A stretch of DNA of 64,000 nt from Rhodococcus opacus B4 (GTDB lineage Bacteria; Actinomycetota; Actinomycetes; Mycobacteriales; Mycobacteriaceae): assembly GCF_000010805.1 (NCBI RefSeq), contig NC_012522.1, positions 7,750,001 through 7,814,000 of the forward strand, read 5' to 3'. The notes under the pieces were generated by a model that made no database searches, was not told the DNA's origin, and saw only the letters and a list, made by a program, of their open reading frames with translations. Shown here piece after piece: positions 16,928 through 25,693 of this stretch (positions are counted from its first letter, which is position 1; every line of letters starts with the position of its first letter). A program made the translations under genes and the position numbers.

Positions 16928-18016
16928 ATGAATGATGAGAAATCCACCCCCGGGCCCGGCGCGGTCCCCCGTGGGGCTCCCGTAGCGGTCCGCGATCGGC
17001 TCGGTCTCGGTGCGTATGCCCTCCCCGGCCGGGTGCCCGACCCCCGGCCCGCCATCGCCCAGGCAGTCGAAGCCGAACGGCTCGGCTTGGACACGCTGTG
17101 GCTGAGCGAGCGGTGGGGAACCAAGGACTTCGGCGTGCTTGCCGGAGCGTTCAGTCAGGTCACGAGCACGATCAAGATCGCGGCCGGCGTGACCCATCTG
17201 CAATCTCGGCATCCCGCGATGCTGGCTTCGCTGGCGATGACGGCACAGGGTCTCTCCGACGGCCGGATCATGATCGGAGTCGGCCGTTCGGTCGACCGGA
17301 TGTGGAGCGCTGTCGGCCTCCCCAAATCCACGAATCGGTCCCTGGTCGACGCCGCCGACATCTTCCGTCGACTGTGCCGCGGCGAGAAGGTCACCTACGA
17401 CGGGCCTGCGGGCGTCTACCCCGCTCTTCGCCTCAACGACATCCCTGACCAGCCTGTTCCTCCGCTCGTCTTTGCTGCGATCGGCCCGAAGGGGCTCGAG
17501 CTCGCCGGCCGCCACTTCGACGGAGTTCTGTTGCATCCCTTCCTCACACCTGATGCCGTCCGGCGATCGGCCGAGGCGGTCAGGGCTGCCGCCGTCGATG
17601 CTGGCCGTGACCCGGACTCTGTGCGGATCTACGCGACTGTGGTGGTCGCATCCGGCCTGGAGGCGGACGAGGAAGCTGCGGTCGTCGGCGGGCGCGCCGT
17701 CACCTACTACCAGATCCCGACCTTCGGGGAGCAGCTTGCGAAGGTGAATGGGTGGGACCCTGACCTACTGGCAGCCCTCCGCGCCCACCCACAGCTCGCC
17801 GGTGTGAAGGGCGCGGCGGATTCGGTCCGCACTCGCGCGCAGCTGACGGAAGCGGCGGAGTTTCTGCCCGCCGAATGGGTTCGAGGCGCGGCAGCGCTCG
17901 GTTCGCCGAGCGAGTGCCGGTCGATGTTCGACAGGTATCGCGAGGCGGGCGCAGACGAGTTGGTTTTGCACGGCAGCACGCCGGACCAATTGGGCGAAGT
18001 CGTGGACCGCGCCTGA
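16928..18016 (+). CDS. LLM-class, probably F420-dependent, oxidoreductase
   Basis: 362-aa luciferase-like TIM-barrel oxidoreductase, a group that in actinobacteria usually uses coenzyme F420. Typical segments are AIAQAVEAERLGLDTLWLSER near the N-terminus (about residues 38-58), KIAAGVTHLQSRHPAMLAS and GRIMIGVGRSVDRMW. I start at MNDEKSTPG (ATG 16928); upstream codons of the open frame cover the intergenic promoter. There is no ribosome-binding site, consistent with a leaderless mRNA. It stands alone between divergent APH and downstream ALDH genes. The substrate is unknown; reduction of an enone or oxidation of a hydroxyl would fit. Confidence 0.85.
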   Translation: MNDEKSTPGPGAVPRGAPVAVRDRLGLGAYALPGRVPDPRPAIAQAVEAERLGLDTLWLSERWGTKDFGVLAGAFSQVTSTIKIAAGVTHLQSRHPAMLASLAMTAQGLSDGRIMIGVGRSVDRMWSAVGLPKSTNRSLVDAADIFRRLCRGEKVTYDGPAGVYPALRLNDIPDQPVPPLVFAAIGPKGLELAGRHFDGVLLHPFLTPDAVRRSAEAVRAAAVDAGRDPDSVRIYATVVVASGLEADEEAAVVGGRAVTYYQIPTFGEQLAKVNGWDPDLLAALRAHPQLAGVKGAADSVRTRAQLTEAAEFLPAEWVRGAAALGSPSECRSMFDRYREAGADELVLHGSTPDQLGEVVDRA

Positions 18017-18034
18017 ATCGACCTTGCTCTAACG

Positions 18035-18052
18035 TGACATTACTGCCAGAAT
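18035..18052 (+). promoter_or_regulatory. CAGAAT box upstream of ALDH-ADH pair
   Basis: TGACATTACTGCCAGAAT, about 93 nt before the aldehyde dehydrogenase start. Eight bases separate TGAC and CAGA, as in the copies at 45331 and 56279. Confidence 0.5.
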
Positions 18053-18144
18053 TAGATGTCTATACGCGCTACCCGAGGTTTACGTATCTCGGTGCGGGGC
18101 GCGTCGATCGCCACAGAGGGTGATCTCCGGACGAGAGGGAATCA

Positions 18145-19581
18145 GTGCACAACTACGAGGGCATCTACGTCTCCGGGAAATGGTCTCCGAGCGCAGGCGC
18201 ACGAATAGCGGTGACCTCGCCCGCCTCGGGTGAGGTGCTCGGGCACGTCACCGCCGCCACCTCGGAAGAGGTCGGAGCGGCGATCGCCGCGGCCCGTGAT
18301 GCGCTCGAGCGCGGTCCGTGGGCCACGACGACCGCCGCCGAGCGGGCAGCCGCGATCGGCCGGCTGGCCGATGCGATCGAGGCGGAGTCCCGGGATTACG
18401 CCGACGTGGTCTCTGCCGAAGTGGGCTCGCCTCGGAAGTGGGCGTCCTTCGGGCAGATCGGAACCGCGCTCGGAGTTCTTCGCACCTTCGAGAAGATCAC
18501 ACCCGAATACCGTTTCGAGGACCGTCGCCCGTCTGTGATCGGCGGAGAAGTCCTGGTGCGGCAGCTCCCGGTCGGTGTCGTCGGTGCGATTCTGCCGTGG
18601 AACGCGCCGCTGTTCACCGCCTTCCTGAAGCTGGCCCCCGCCCTCGCCGCGGGTTGCACGCTGGTGCTCAAGCCGTCGCCCGAGGCTCCGCTCGCATTGT
18701 CGAAGCTGACGGCGGCAGTGGAGGCCGCCGGGATTCCGGCGGGAGTGATCAACATCGTGTCCGGTGACGTGCAGACGGGCGAGGCCCTGGTGTCACATCC
18801 CGGTGTCGACAAGGTGAGTTTCACCGGTTCGACGGCGGCAGGCAGACGCATCGGCGCCGTCTGCGCGGCAGACATTCGCCGGTGCGGCCTCGAGCTCGGC
18901 GGAAAGTCTGCTGCCGTCGTCCTGGACGACGTTGTTCTCGACCAGAAGGTCGTGTCGGGTCTCGTCACCGGCGTCATGGCGAACAATGGTCAGGTCTGTG
19001 CCGCACAGACTCGTATCCTGCTGCCGCGCAGTCGCTACGAGGAGTGCGTCGACGCGATTTCCGCCGCCGTCTCCGCGCTCACGGTCGGGGACCCGGCGGA
19101 TCGTTCGACCGACGTCGGGCCGGTGATCAACAGTGCCGCGCGCGATCGGATCGAAGCCCACATCCAGCGCGCGGTACAGGACGGGGCGCGGGTGGTCGCC
19201 GGCGGCTCTCGTCCCCACGGTCTCGACACCGGTTGGTTTGTCGCGCCCACTGTGCTCGCGGATGTCCACAACGACATGGCCATTGCGCGCGAAGAACTCT
19301 TCGGGCCCGTCTGCGTCCTGATCCCGTACGAGGGAGAGGACGAGGCCGTGGCTCTCGCCAACGACTCCGACTACGGACTCGCAGGGGCGGTGTGGTCCGC
19401 GGACGCCGCCCGGGCGGCGCGCGTGGCCGCTCGACTTCGCGTGGGATCGGTATCGGTCAACTCGCCCGCACCACTCGACTTCGGCAGCCCCTTCGGCGGT
19501 TTCAAGAAGTCAGGCGTCGGCAGGGAAGGTGGTCCGGAAGGTATCGCCGGGTACCTCGAGCCGCAGTCGATCATTCTCTGA
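18145..19581 (+). CDS. Aldehyde dehydrogenase (NAD-dependent)
   Basis: 478-aa ALDH superfamily enzyme that oxidises an aldehyde to the acid. Present are the substrate-channel Asn region LPWNAPLF, VLKPSPEAP for NAD binding, FTGSTAAGRR, the general-base Glu in LELGGKSA and the nucleophilic Cys in NNGQVCAAQTR. Also EELFGPVCVLIPY and the C-terminal GGFKKSGVGREGGPEG. GTG start with GAGAGGGA upstream. It is followed after 59 nt by an NDMA-dependent alcohol dehydrogenase, so together they convert an alcohol to an acid, which the acyl-CoA synthetases could then activate. Confidence 0.92.
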   Translation: MHNYEGIYVSGKWSPSAGARIAVTSPASGEVLGHVTAATSEEVGAAIAAARDALERGPWATTTAAERAAAIGRLADAIEAESRDYADVVSAEVGSPRKWASFGQIGTALGVLRTFEKITPEYRFEDRRPSVIGGEVLVRQLPVGVVGAILPWNAPLFTAFLKLAPALAAGCTLVLKPSPEAPLALSKLTAAVEAAGIPAGVINIVSGDVQTGEALVSHPGVDKVSFTGSTAAGRRIGAVCAADIRRCGLELGGKSAAVVLDDVVLDQKVVSGLVTGVMANNGQVCAAQTRILLPRSRYEECVDAISAAVSALTVGDPADRSTDVGPVINSAARDRIEAHIQRAVQDGARVVAGGSRPHGLDTGWFVAPTVLADVHNDMAIAREELFGPVCVLIPYEGEDEAVALANDSDYGLAGAVWSADAARAARVAARLRVGSVSVNSPAPLDFGSPFGGFKKSGVGREGGPEGIAGYLEPQSIIL

Positions 19582-19640
19582 CCCCCAGGACACTCACTCG
19601 CGTCGACACCTGCCGGTGCCGCGCCGATGGAAGGAATTAC

Positions 19641-20765
19641 ATGGAGACGCAGGCAGCAGTCCTGTGGGAGCGAAACTCTCCCTGGTCTATCGAAACCATT
19701 CAGCTCGACCCGCCCAAGGAACAAGAAGTTCTGGTCGAGTTGCACGCGTCCGGGATGTGCCATTCGGACGAGCACATCGTGACCGGAGACATGCCGTTCC
19801 GGCTTCCGTGTATCGGTGGCCACGAAGGCGCCGGAGTCGTCAAGGAAGTCGGTTCCCACGTGTCGTGGCTGCAACCGGGCGACCACGTCGTGTTCGGGTT
19901 CATTCCCTCGTGCGGTCGTTGTCCGTCGTGCTCGAACGGTCACCAGAGTCTGTGTGACCTCGGAGCCAAGATCTACAGCGGGCGTCAAATCTTCGACGAC
20001 ACCGCACGCCACCACATCAGGGACGAAGATCTCGCGCTTGCGTGTGGTATCGGGTCTTTCGCACACCACACCGTGGTCCACGAGGCCAGTTGCATCAAGA
20101 TCGAACCGCATCATCCGCTCGACCGTGCCTGCCTCCTGGGTTGTGGCTTCGTCACCGGCTGGGGTTCGGCCGTGTATTCGGCAGATGTCCGGCCCGGCGA
20201 GACCGTCGTCGTCGCGGGTGTGGGTGGTATCGGTGCCGCGGCAGTGCAGGGAGCGAGAATCGCTGGGGCGCGCACCATCACGGTCATCGAGCCCTCCGAA
20301 TTCAAGCGTGAGGAAGCCAAGCGGATGGGTGCTACCCACGTGGCGGCGTCGTGGGAGGAAGCCCCGGAGGTCGTCGCCGAGGCCACATGGCATCGTGGCG
20401 CCGACAAGTTCATCTGCGCGATGGGCGTGGGGGAGGGCCGATTGGTGGCGAAGGCCCTGGCCATGACTGCGAAGCGTGGCCGGCTGGTGGTGACGAACAT
20501 CCACCCGATGGCGGAGCGCGAGATCTCGGTCAGCCTGATGGACCTGACACTCACGGAGAAGCAGATCGTCGGCAGTCTCTACGGCTCGGCCAATCCGCGT
20601 GCCGACATCCCGAAGCTGCTGGAGCTCTGGAGTTCGGGCGGCGTCGACCTCGATTCGATGGTGACGAGGGACTACCCCCTCGAGAAGGTCAACGACGGCT
20701 ACGACGACATGCGCGGCGGCCGCAACATACGCGGAGTCCTCCGCTACTCCGCGGCGGATGCGTGA
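19641..20765 (+). CDS. NDMA-dependent (mycofactocin-linked) alcohol dehydrogenase
   Basis: 374-aa zinc-containing medium-chain dehydrogenase. Catalytic zinc ligands are the Cys of SGMCHSDEH, GHEGAG and the Cys of LLGCGFVTGWGSA. Four structural-zinc cysteines lie in SCGRCPSCSNGHQSLC. The cofactor fold GVGGIGAAAVQGA follows. The pattern matches the Rxyl_3153/NDMA-dependent alcohol dehydrogenases, whose NAD is held permanently and re-oxidised through the redox peptide mycofactocin. Start ATG at 19641 (METQAAVLWERN) with GGAAGGA upstream; the much longer open frame from 18882 is a shadow of the ALDH. Likely oxidises a primary alcohol formed by the P450 or taken up from outside (inference). Confidence 0.88.
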   Translation: METQAAVLWERNSPWSIETIQLDPPKEQEVLVELHASGMCHSDEHIVTGDMPFRLPCIGGHEGAGVVKEVGSHVSWLQPGDHVVFGFIPSCGRCPSCSNGHQSLCDLGAKIYSGRQIFDDTARHHIRDEDLALACGIGSFAHHTVVHEASCIKIEPHHPLDRACLLGCGFVTGWGSAVYSADVRPGETVVVAGVGGIGAAAVQGARIAGARTITVIEPSEFKREEAKRMGATHVAASWEEAPEVVAEATWHRGADKFICAMGVGEGRLVAKALAMTAKRGRLVVTNIHPMAEREISVSLMDLTLTEKQIVGSLYGSANPRADIPKLLELWSSGGVDLDSMVTRDYPLEKVNDGYDDMRGGRNIRGVLRYSAADA

Positions 20766-20775
20766 CGCCGATCCT

Positions 20776-20821
20776 GCTGTACACCGTGTTTCGTCATGGA
20801 TGTCGAAACACGGTGTACAGC
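20776..20821 (+). terminator. Hairpin terminator after alcohol dehydrogenase
   Basis: A perfect 18-bp stem (GCTGTACACCGTGTTTCG and its complement) with a 10-nt loop, 10 nt after the stop codon. The stretch 20822-20959 holds no further feature that I can support. Confidence 0.75.
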
Positions 20822-20959
20822 AACCGGGTGGTACCCCGAAGAGTCACCATGTGCCAAGCTGCGATTACATCGAGCTGGTAGGCGGGTCGGCCTCGGCCGG
20901 AACAATGTGCCTCGCTCTGGGAGAACTCTTGTTGTTACGGCGCACCCTTCTCGGTTGCC

Positions 20960-22269
20960 TCACCGGGCAGTGCGCTGACGTATCTCCCTCGACTCATCTT
21001 GGGTGTCGGAATCGTGAACGAGGTCCGATTTGCGAACGAGAATATTGCCCACTAGTCCAAGGACTGCCCCGCCCCCGATGTACCAAGGGATGGCGCCAGA
21101 GTTGCCAGCGGCGGTGAGACCTTCGGCGATGAGCGGAAACGTTCCACCGAAGAGGGCCACGGAGAGCATCGACGGCAATCCCACGCCCACGGCTCGCACT
21201 GCTGGAGGGAACAATTGAGGGCCGACCATGGCGAAGGGACCTGTTACAGATCCGAGGACGGTGAGGTACAGCAGTGCTCCGGGCAGAATGGGCACCACCC
21301 CGGTGGAAAGTCCGATGATGACGGGCAGTGTGCACACCGCAAGGGTCACGTACCCGATCCGCAATATCCGGAGGCCACCGAATCGGTCCGCGAGGAATCC
21401 CGATACCAAGATGATAAGGATCAAGTACACCGTGAAGATCGGCACATACCCTGTGACTTGCTCCTTCGTCGCGACGCCGGCGTGGGAAAGGAACTTGGCC
21501 AGGTAGGCGGTGATGAAGTACATGCCCATGGTGACCGGGACGAGCATCAGGAAGATCGCGGCGGCCTGACGGGTGCGTGCGCGAAGTAGTGGAAGTTGAC
21601 GCGGACGTTCGTTCTTCACTTGTTCGGTGAAGATCTCGCTCTCTGCGCGGCACCACGAATCCACAGCGCGATCAGTCCCATTGCGGCGCAGACGAGGAAG
21701 CCCGCACGCCAGCCGCCGGACTCGAGTCCCTCGACGCCGTAGATTCCCAGCAGGATCGCCAGACACGCAGTCGCCAGCATTTGCCCGACGTAGCTCGAGG
21801 CGCTGGCAACCGCGCCGAAGAGGAACCGTCGATCCCGGGGTGCCGTCTCGAGAAGGTACGTTCCGACTGCGGCTTGCTCACCACTCATCGACAGGCCCTG
21901 AACGAGCCGGGCGTGGACGACGATGACCGCTGCCCACACACCGATAGTGTCGTAGCTGGGTGTCAGCGCGATGACAAGGGCACCGACGGAGATCATGGAC
22001 ACCGAGACGACCAGCCCGAACTTGCGGCCCTGTCGGTCGATGATGTGGCCCATGATCACCGCACCGATCGGCCGGATCAGGAAGCCGATCGCAAAAACGA
22101 GGTAGGAGGCCAGCAGGCTCGCCACAGGGTCGTCACCGGGAAATATTGCATGTGCGAAGTAGGGTGCGAGGACTGTGTAGATCAGCCAATCGAAGCTTTC
22201 GACGATGCTGCCTGCCGTGGCGGCTGCGAGGAGGAGCCGCGACCGATCCTTTGCTGGGGCGTTAGCCAT
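20960..22269 (-). pseudogene. MFS metabolite:H+ symporter (MHS family), frameshifted
   Basis: Two frames together give one MHS-family transporter of about 436 codons. The N-terminal part (22269 to about 21645) starts MANAPAKDRSRLLLAAATAG and contains the signature YLVFAIGFLIRPIGAVIMGH and GRKFGLVVSVS. The C-terminal part continues in another frame from ESEIFTEQVKNERPRQ to the stop at 20960, including GYVPIFTVYLILIILVSGFL. The frame changes within about 21641-21652, in CTCTGCGCGG on the plus strand, where a 2-nt insertion or 1-nt loss would restore it. MHS proteins import carboxylates or osmolytes. Unless this is a sequencing error, the carrier is dead. The start has a downstream-shifted weak ribosome site. 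Confidence 0.82.
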
Positions 22270-22311
22270 GGGGGTTCTTCTTCCAGGAAAGTGTGATTTT
22301 TCAGAAGGACT

Positions 22312-22357
22312 CGGGTGCCCGGCAGGTGACGACCAGTGCCCGACTGGCGGGCACCCG
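22312..22357 (-). terminator. Hairpin between amidase remnant and MFS pseudogene
   Basis: Arms CGGGTGCCC and GGGCACCCG with an inner CCAGT/ACTGG stem. It lies 10 nt after the amidase stop on the minus strand. Confidence 0.55.
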
Positions 22358-22367
22358 TTGGACCGTT

Positions 22368-23243
22368 CTAACCAACCGAAGGCCGCTCGGTGACGGGGAA
22401 CGCGCGTTGGAAGGCAGAGGCGAGTCGGAAGATGCGATCTTCGCTGCTCGGGGGACCGACGATCTGCAGGCCCACTGGCATCCCGTCCACGAATCCACAG
22501 GGCACGGACACCGCCGGCAGACCGAGGATGTTGCACAAGACGGTGTGTGGCGTGTAGTCCGCGGCCATCTTCTCCGGCCGGGTGGTCCATGCTTCGTCCC
22601 ACTGCTCCACGGTCGGTGCGATCGACTGACTCGTCACCGACAACAGAAGGTCGTACTCACGGAATAGATCCCGAAACACATTCCCGTTGCGCGCGCGCCA
22701 TTCGAGCGCTTCGCGATAGAGCCGTGAATCGACCGGCGGCAAGGGTGGAGGATTGTTGCCGACCTCGATCTCGTATACCGACGGTTCGCCGGGGGCCGGC
22801 CCACCGCCGCGGTTGCTCGGTTCCCAGACTTGATCGGTCGTCTCGACGCCTGCGCCCAGAGACCGTAGTTTGAAGGCCATCTCGCGAACTGCTGCGACAA
22901 CTCTTCCGCTCTCCGGCGATGCGTGCGTGGCCGCGTATCCGTAGTTGTCGGTCCAGGCCAGGCGCATGCCCCCGACACCGGCATCCAGCGTGGCGAGGAG
23001 ATCAGCCGGCTCGTTCTGGATGCAGATGTAGTCGCGGGCGTCCGGCCCAGCGAGTACCTGCATCACCAACGCGGCGTCTCGGACGTCCCGGGCCAGCGGC
23101 CCGTTTGTCGAAGTGAGCCGGAACTTCGGCTGCCGGTAGTCGACGTGGGGCACGAGGCCGCGCGTCGGATGCACCCCTACGACGCCGGAGAACGCCGCCG
23201 GCAGGCGTGTGGATCCGCCACCGTCGCTGCCAACATCGAGCAT
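22368..23243 (-). pseudogene. Amidase (amidase-signature family), 5'-truncated
   Basis: Encodes the C-terminal part, about 290 residues, of an amidase-signature enzyme. Homology-like sequence begins abruptly at LDVGSDGGGSTRLPAAFSG, the block with the catalytic serine nucleophile. It runs through GVHPTRGLVPHVDYR and the typical C-terminus ILGLPAVSVPCGFVDGMPVG to the stop. The N-terminal third, with the essential Lys and the second Ser of the Ser-cisSer-Lys triad, is missing; upstream sequence is instead the start of a divergent TetR gene. The product cannot be active. The right boundary is the last ATG in frame with recognisable sequence; the true junction is about 23230-23245. Confidence 0.82.
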
Positions 23244-23822
23244 GTTGCGTTGGAAATGTTCACCGAGCGTGGATACTCCGAAGTGACCGTCGACGAGATC
23301 GGCACTCGGGTGGGGTGCTCGCTCCGTACGGTGACCCGCTACTTCCCGAACAAGGAAGACTTGCTTCTCGACTTCCACCGCCGAAAGAATCAGGTGGTCC
23401 TCGACGAGTTCGCGCGTCTCGAGCCGTCGCCCGATCCTGCCTCGGTGATCTGGGCAGTGTGGATGGCTCTGACTTTGAACACGCAGTCGGGTTTGGATGG
23501 ATACCTGCTCTGGAAAAAGGCTGCCGCCACAGCCCCTGAGGTGATGGACAGGGCAAACGGCGAGCGTCGTCGGAGTGTCCAGTTGGCACTGACTGCCTTC
23601 ATTTCAGCCTCATTGGGTATCGATCCGGACGCCGACATGCGTCCTCAACTCATGGCTGCAACACTCGAGGCGGCCAACTCTGCTCTGGTGAACTTTTGGG
23701 TTGCGCGCGGTGGAGTCGAGGATCTGTATTCGATGTATCAAGATGCTGCCCAGTCGATTTCAGAACTGTCCGTCAGCATCCTCGATGCGGAGGCGTTCTC
23801 GGCGATCGAAGCCCGGCGGTGA
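23169..23822 (+). CDS. TetR family regulator, N-terminus rebuilt at a deletion junction
   Basis: TetR repressor with an intact helix-turn-helix: FTERGYSEVTVDEIGTRVGC then SLRTVTRYFPNKEDLLLDF, and a helical C-terminal ligand domain to EAFSAIEARR. The first 20 or so codons of the only available frame (MHPYDAGERRRQACGSATVA) are the antisense of the amidase remnant, so the original start appears to have been lost in the event that truncated the amidase. Whether a functional protein is still made from the ATG at 23169 is uncertain; no ribosome site precedes it. Conceptual length is 217 aa. It may have regulated the lost amidase/MFS genes. Confidence 0.65.
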   Translation: MHPYDAGERRRQACGSATVAANIEHVALEMFTERGYSEVTVDEIGTRVGCSLRTVTRYFPNKEDLLLDFHRRKNQVVLDEFARLEPSPDPASVIWAVWMALTLNTQSGLDGYLLWKKAAATAPEVMDRANGERRRSVQLALTAFISASLGIDPDADMRPQLMAATLEAANSALVNFWVARGGVEDLYSMYQDAAQSISELSVSILDAEAFSAIEARR

Positions 23823-23964
23823 CAGAGATCGATCCTCGAGCCGAGATGTCTAGAGAGACCGCGCGAGAATGCTTGTGGCAATCGGTGCCCTCCAAGACAT
23901 CCGCACCGGTACCACTATCGCGTTCGTCCGCGGCCGACCATCACGTAACACCTCACGGGGCAGA

Positions 23965-25560
23965 CTACGTGTCGAGTGGATCGAGCGCCTGGGTCTCCAC
24001 TGCGGTCTTGCTGCTGAGGGGAGTGTTCGGTAGCACGAGTGCGGCGACGAGTCCGAGGAGCCCGAGCGGCGTGCACAGCAGGAAGAGGTCGCCGATGCCG
24101 TCGGCGTACGCGGTCTGAAGCTGTCCGCGTAGGGGTTCGGCGAGGTCGGCCACGTGTGGAACAGATGCGTTCACCAACTCCGATTCGTCTCCGCCAGTGT
24201 GAAATGCGGAGATTCTCGTGGCGAGAACAGCACCCAGGATGCTGACGCTCATCGCGCTCGCGAGTTGACGGAAGAACGCGGGTAGCGCGCTGGCGGCACC
24301 CAGTTGGTGCGGCGGCGCGCAATTCTGCGCGACGACGAGAAGATTGTGCATCAGGACTCCGATCGCGAACCCGATGCACAGAAGATACACGGACACCGCG
24401 GCCAGCCCGGACGAGACGGTGAGGGTCGACAGACCGGCGAGCCCGCAGACGAGCGCAACGCTGGCGAGGACGACCCAGCGCTTCCACAATCCGGTTCGGC
24501 TGATCCGGTGTCCGACCACGGAGGCAGCCAGAAACGTCGCGACCGACATGGACAGCATGAACATTCCGGACACCGAGGCGCTGAGGCCTCGGGCGATCTG
24601 CAGGTACTGACTCATGAATGTCGGTACTGCCAGCATCGTGACACCCAATGCCGTACTGGCGATCACGACGCGGGAGATCGAGGGATTCCTGAGCAGCGCG
24701 AGGGGGATGACGGGCTCGCGGACCTTCGCCTCGACCACCGCCGCGGCGAGGGCGCACACGACCGCACCACCCAACACGACATACGACGTCGGTGACAGCC
24801 AGTCGAACTGACTGCCCGCCAACGTGACCCACACCATGAGCGCGCATGCACTCACCGAGATCAAGCCGGCGCCGACCCAGTCGATCCGGATCGGACGATG
24901 GTGGACGGGCAGGTGTAGGGACCGCTGAAGGAGTACCACGGCCGCTATCGCGAAGGGGATACCGAGGTAGAAGTTCCAGCGCCAGCCGATGGTGTCGGTG
25001 ACGATCCCCCCGATGACGGGGCCGCCGATCGTGCCGATGCCGATGACCCCGCTGATCAGGCCGGCGTAGCGCCCGCGTTCGCGCGGGCTCAGGAGATCCG
25101 CGAGCAGGACCGGCCCGACGGCAATCACACCTCCGGCCCCGATTCCTTGAAGGGATCGGAACCCGATCAGCACGGCGGTGTCCGGTGCGAGCCCGGCGAA
25201 CAGGGATGCGACGACGAACACGGCGATGGCAGCGAACATGAGCTTCTTGTGGGAGAAGAGGTCGGCGAGCTTTCCCCAGATCGCGAGGCTCACCGTGGTC
25301 GTGAGCAGACTAGAACCGACCACCCAGGTGTACGCGGTCTGATCCCCGCCGAGTTCGTGCATCATCACCGGCAGGGAGGTGAGGACGGTCGTCGAGGCCA
25401 GTGCCGCGAGTACGAGACCGAGCAGGGTGCCCGTCAGCGCGAGCATCCGGTCCTGCCGGCTGTGCGGGTGCACCGCGGCATCTCGGATCGGGTCTCGGGT
25501 GTCCTCCGAAGTCGCCGAGCGTGAACGTCTTCGGGTGTGCCACACGTCTCGAGTGCTCAT
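23965..25560 (-). CDS. DHA2-family MFS drug exporter (14 TMS)
   Basis: 531-aa membrane protein of the 14-helix DHA2 family, which exports drugs or hydrophobic compounds with the proton gradient. Motif A is GKLADLFSHKKLM and motif C is in GVIGIGTIGGPVIGGIVTD, typical of antiporters. The sequence GWRWNFYLGIPFAIAAVVL after helix 5 is diagnostic of this family. I choose the ATG at 25560 (MSTRDVWHTRRR) with GGAAAGG seven bases upstream over the longer frame. The gene is monocistronic, 34 nt from the terminator hairpin of the upstream CoA-transferase gene. The 140 nt between the TetR stop and this stop hold nothing recognisable. Confidence 0.88.
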   Translation of the reverse strand: MSTRDVWHTRRRSRSATSEDTRDPIRDAAVHPHSRQDRMLALTGTLLGLVLAALASTTVLTSLPVMMHELGGDQTAYTWVVGSSLLTTTVSLAIWGKLADLFSHKKLMFAAIAVFVVASLFAGLAPDTAVLIGFRSLQGIGAGGVIAVGPVLLADLLSPRERGRYAGLISGVIGIGTIGGPVIGGIVTDTIGWRWNFYLGIPFAIAAVVLLQRSLHLPVHHRPIRIDWVGAGLISVSACALMVWVTLAGSQFDWLSPTSYVVLGGAVVCALAAAVVEAKVREPVIPLALLRNPSISRVVIASTALGVTMLAVPTFMSQYLQIARGLSASVSGMFMLSMSVATFLAASVVGHRISRTGLWKRWVVLASVALVCGLAGLSTLTVSSGLAAVSVYLLCIGFAIGVLMHNLLVVAQNCAPPHQLGAASALPAFFRQLASAMSVSILGAVLATRISAFHTGGDESELVNASVPHVADLAEPLRGQLQTAYADGIGDLFLLCTPLGLLGLVAALVLPNTPLSSKTAVETQALDPLDT

Positions 25561-25623
25561 GTCCGCCTTTCCGGGAGCCGTCGAATGTCCGAGAGGGGGA
25601 CGTCGACGGCGCAGACCGCAGAG

Positions 25624-25662
25624 ACGTGGAGAGGGTGCCGCTGTTCGGCACCCTCTCCACGT
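25624..25662 (-). terminator. Hairpin terminator after CoA-transferase gene
   Basis: A perfect 17-bp stem (ACGTGGAGAGGGTGCCG and complement) with loop CTGTT, 32 nt after the CoA-transferase stop on the minus strand. Confidence 0.78.
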
Positions 25663-25693
25663 CACATGCAGTTGTTCGACAACAACGTCGGGG

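Noticed and set aside
18882-19640. Upstream extension of the alcohol dehydrogenase frame
   Set aside because: It lies inside the aldehyde dehydrogenase gene and is arginine-rich out-of-frame translation; the ATG at 19641 has a good ribosome site.
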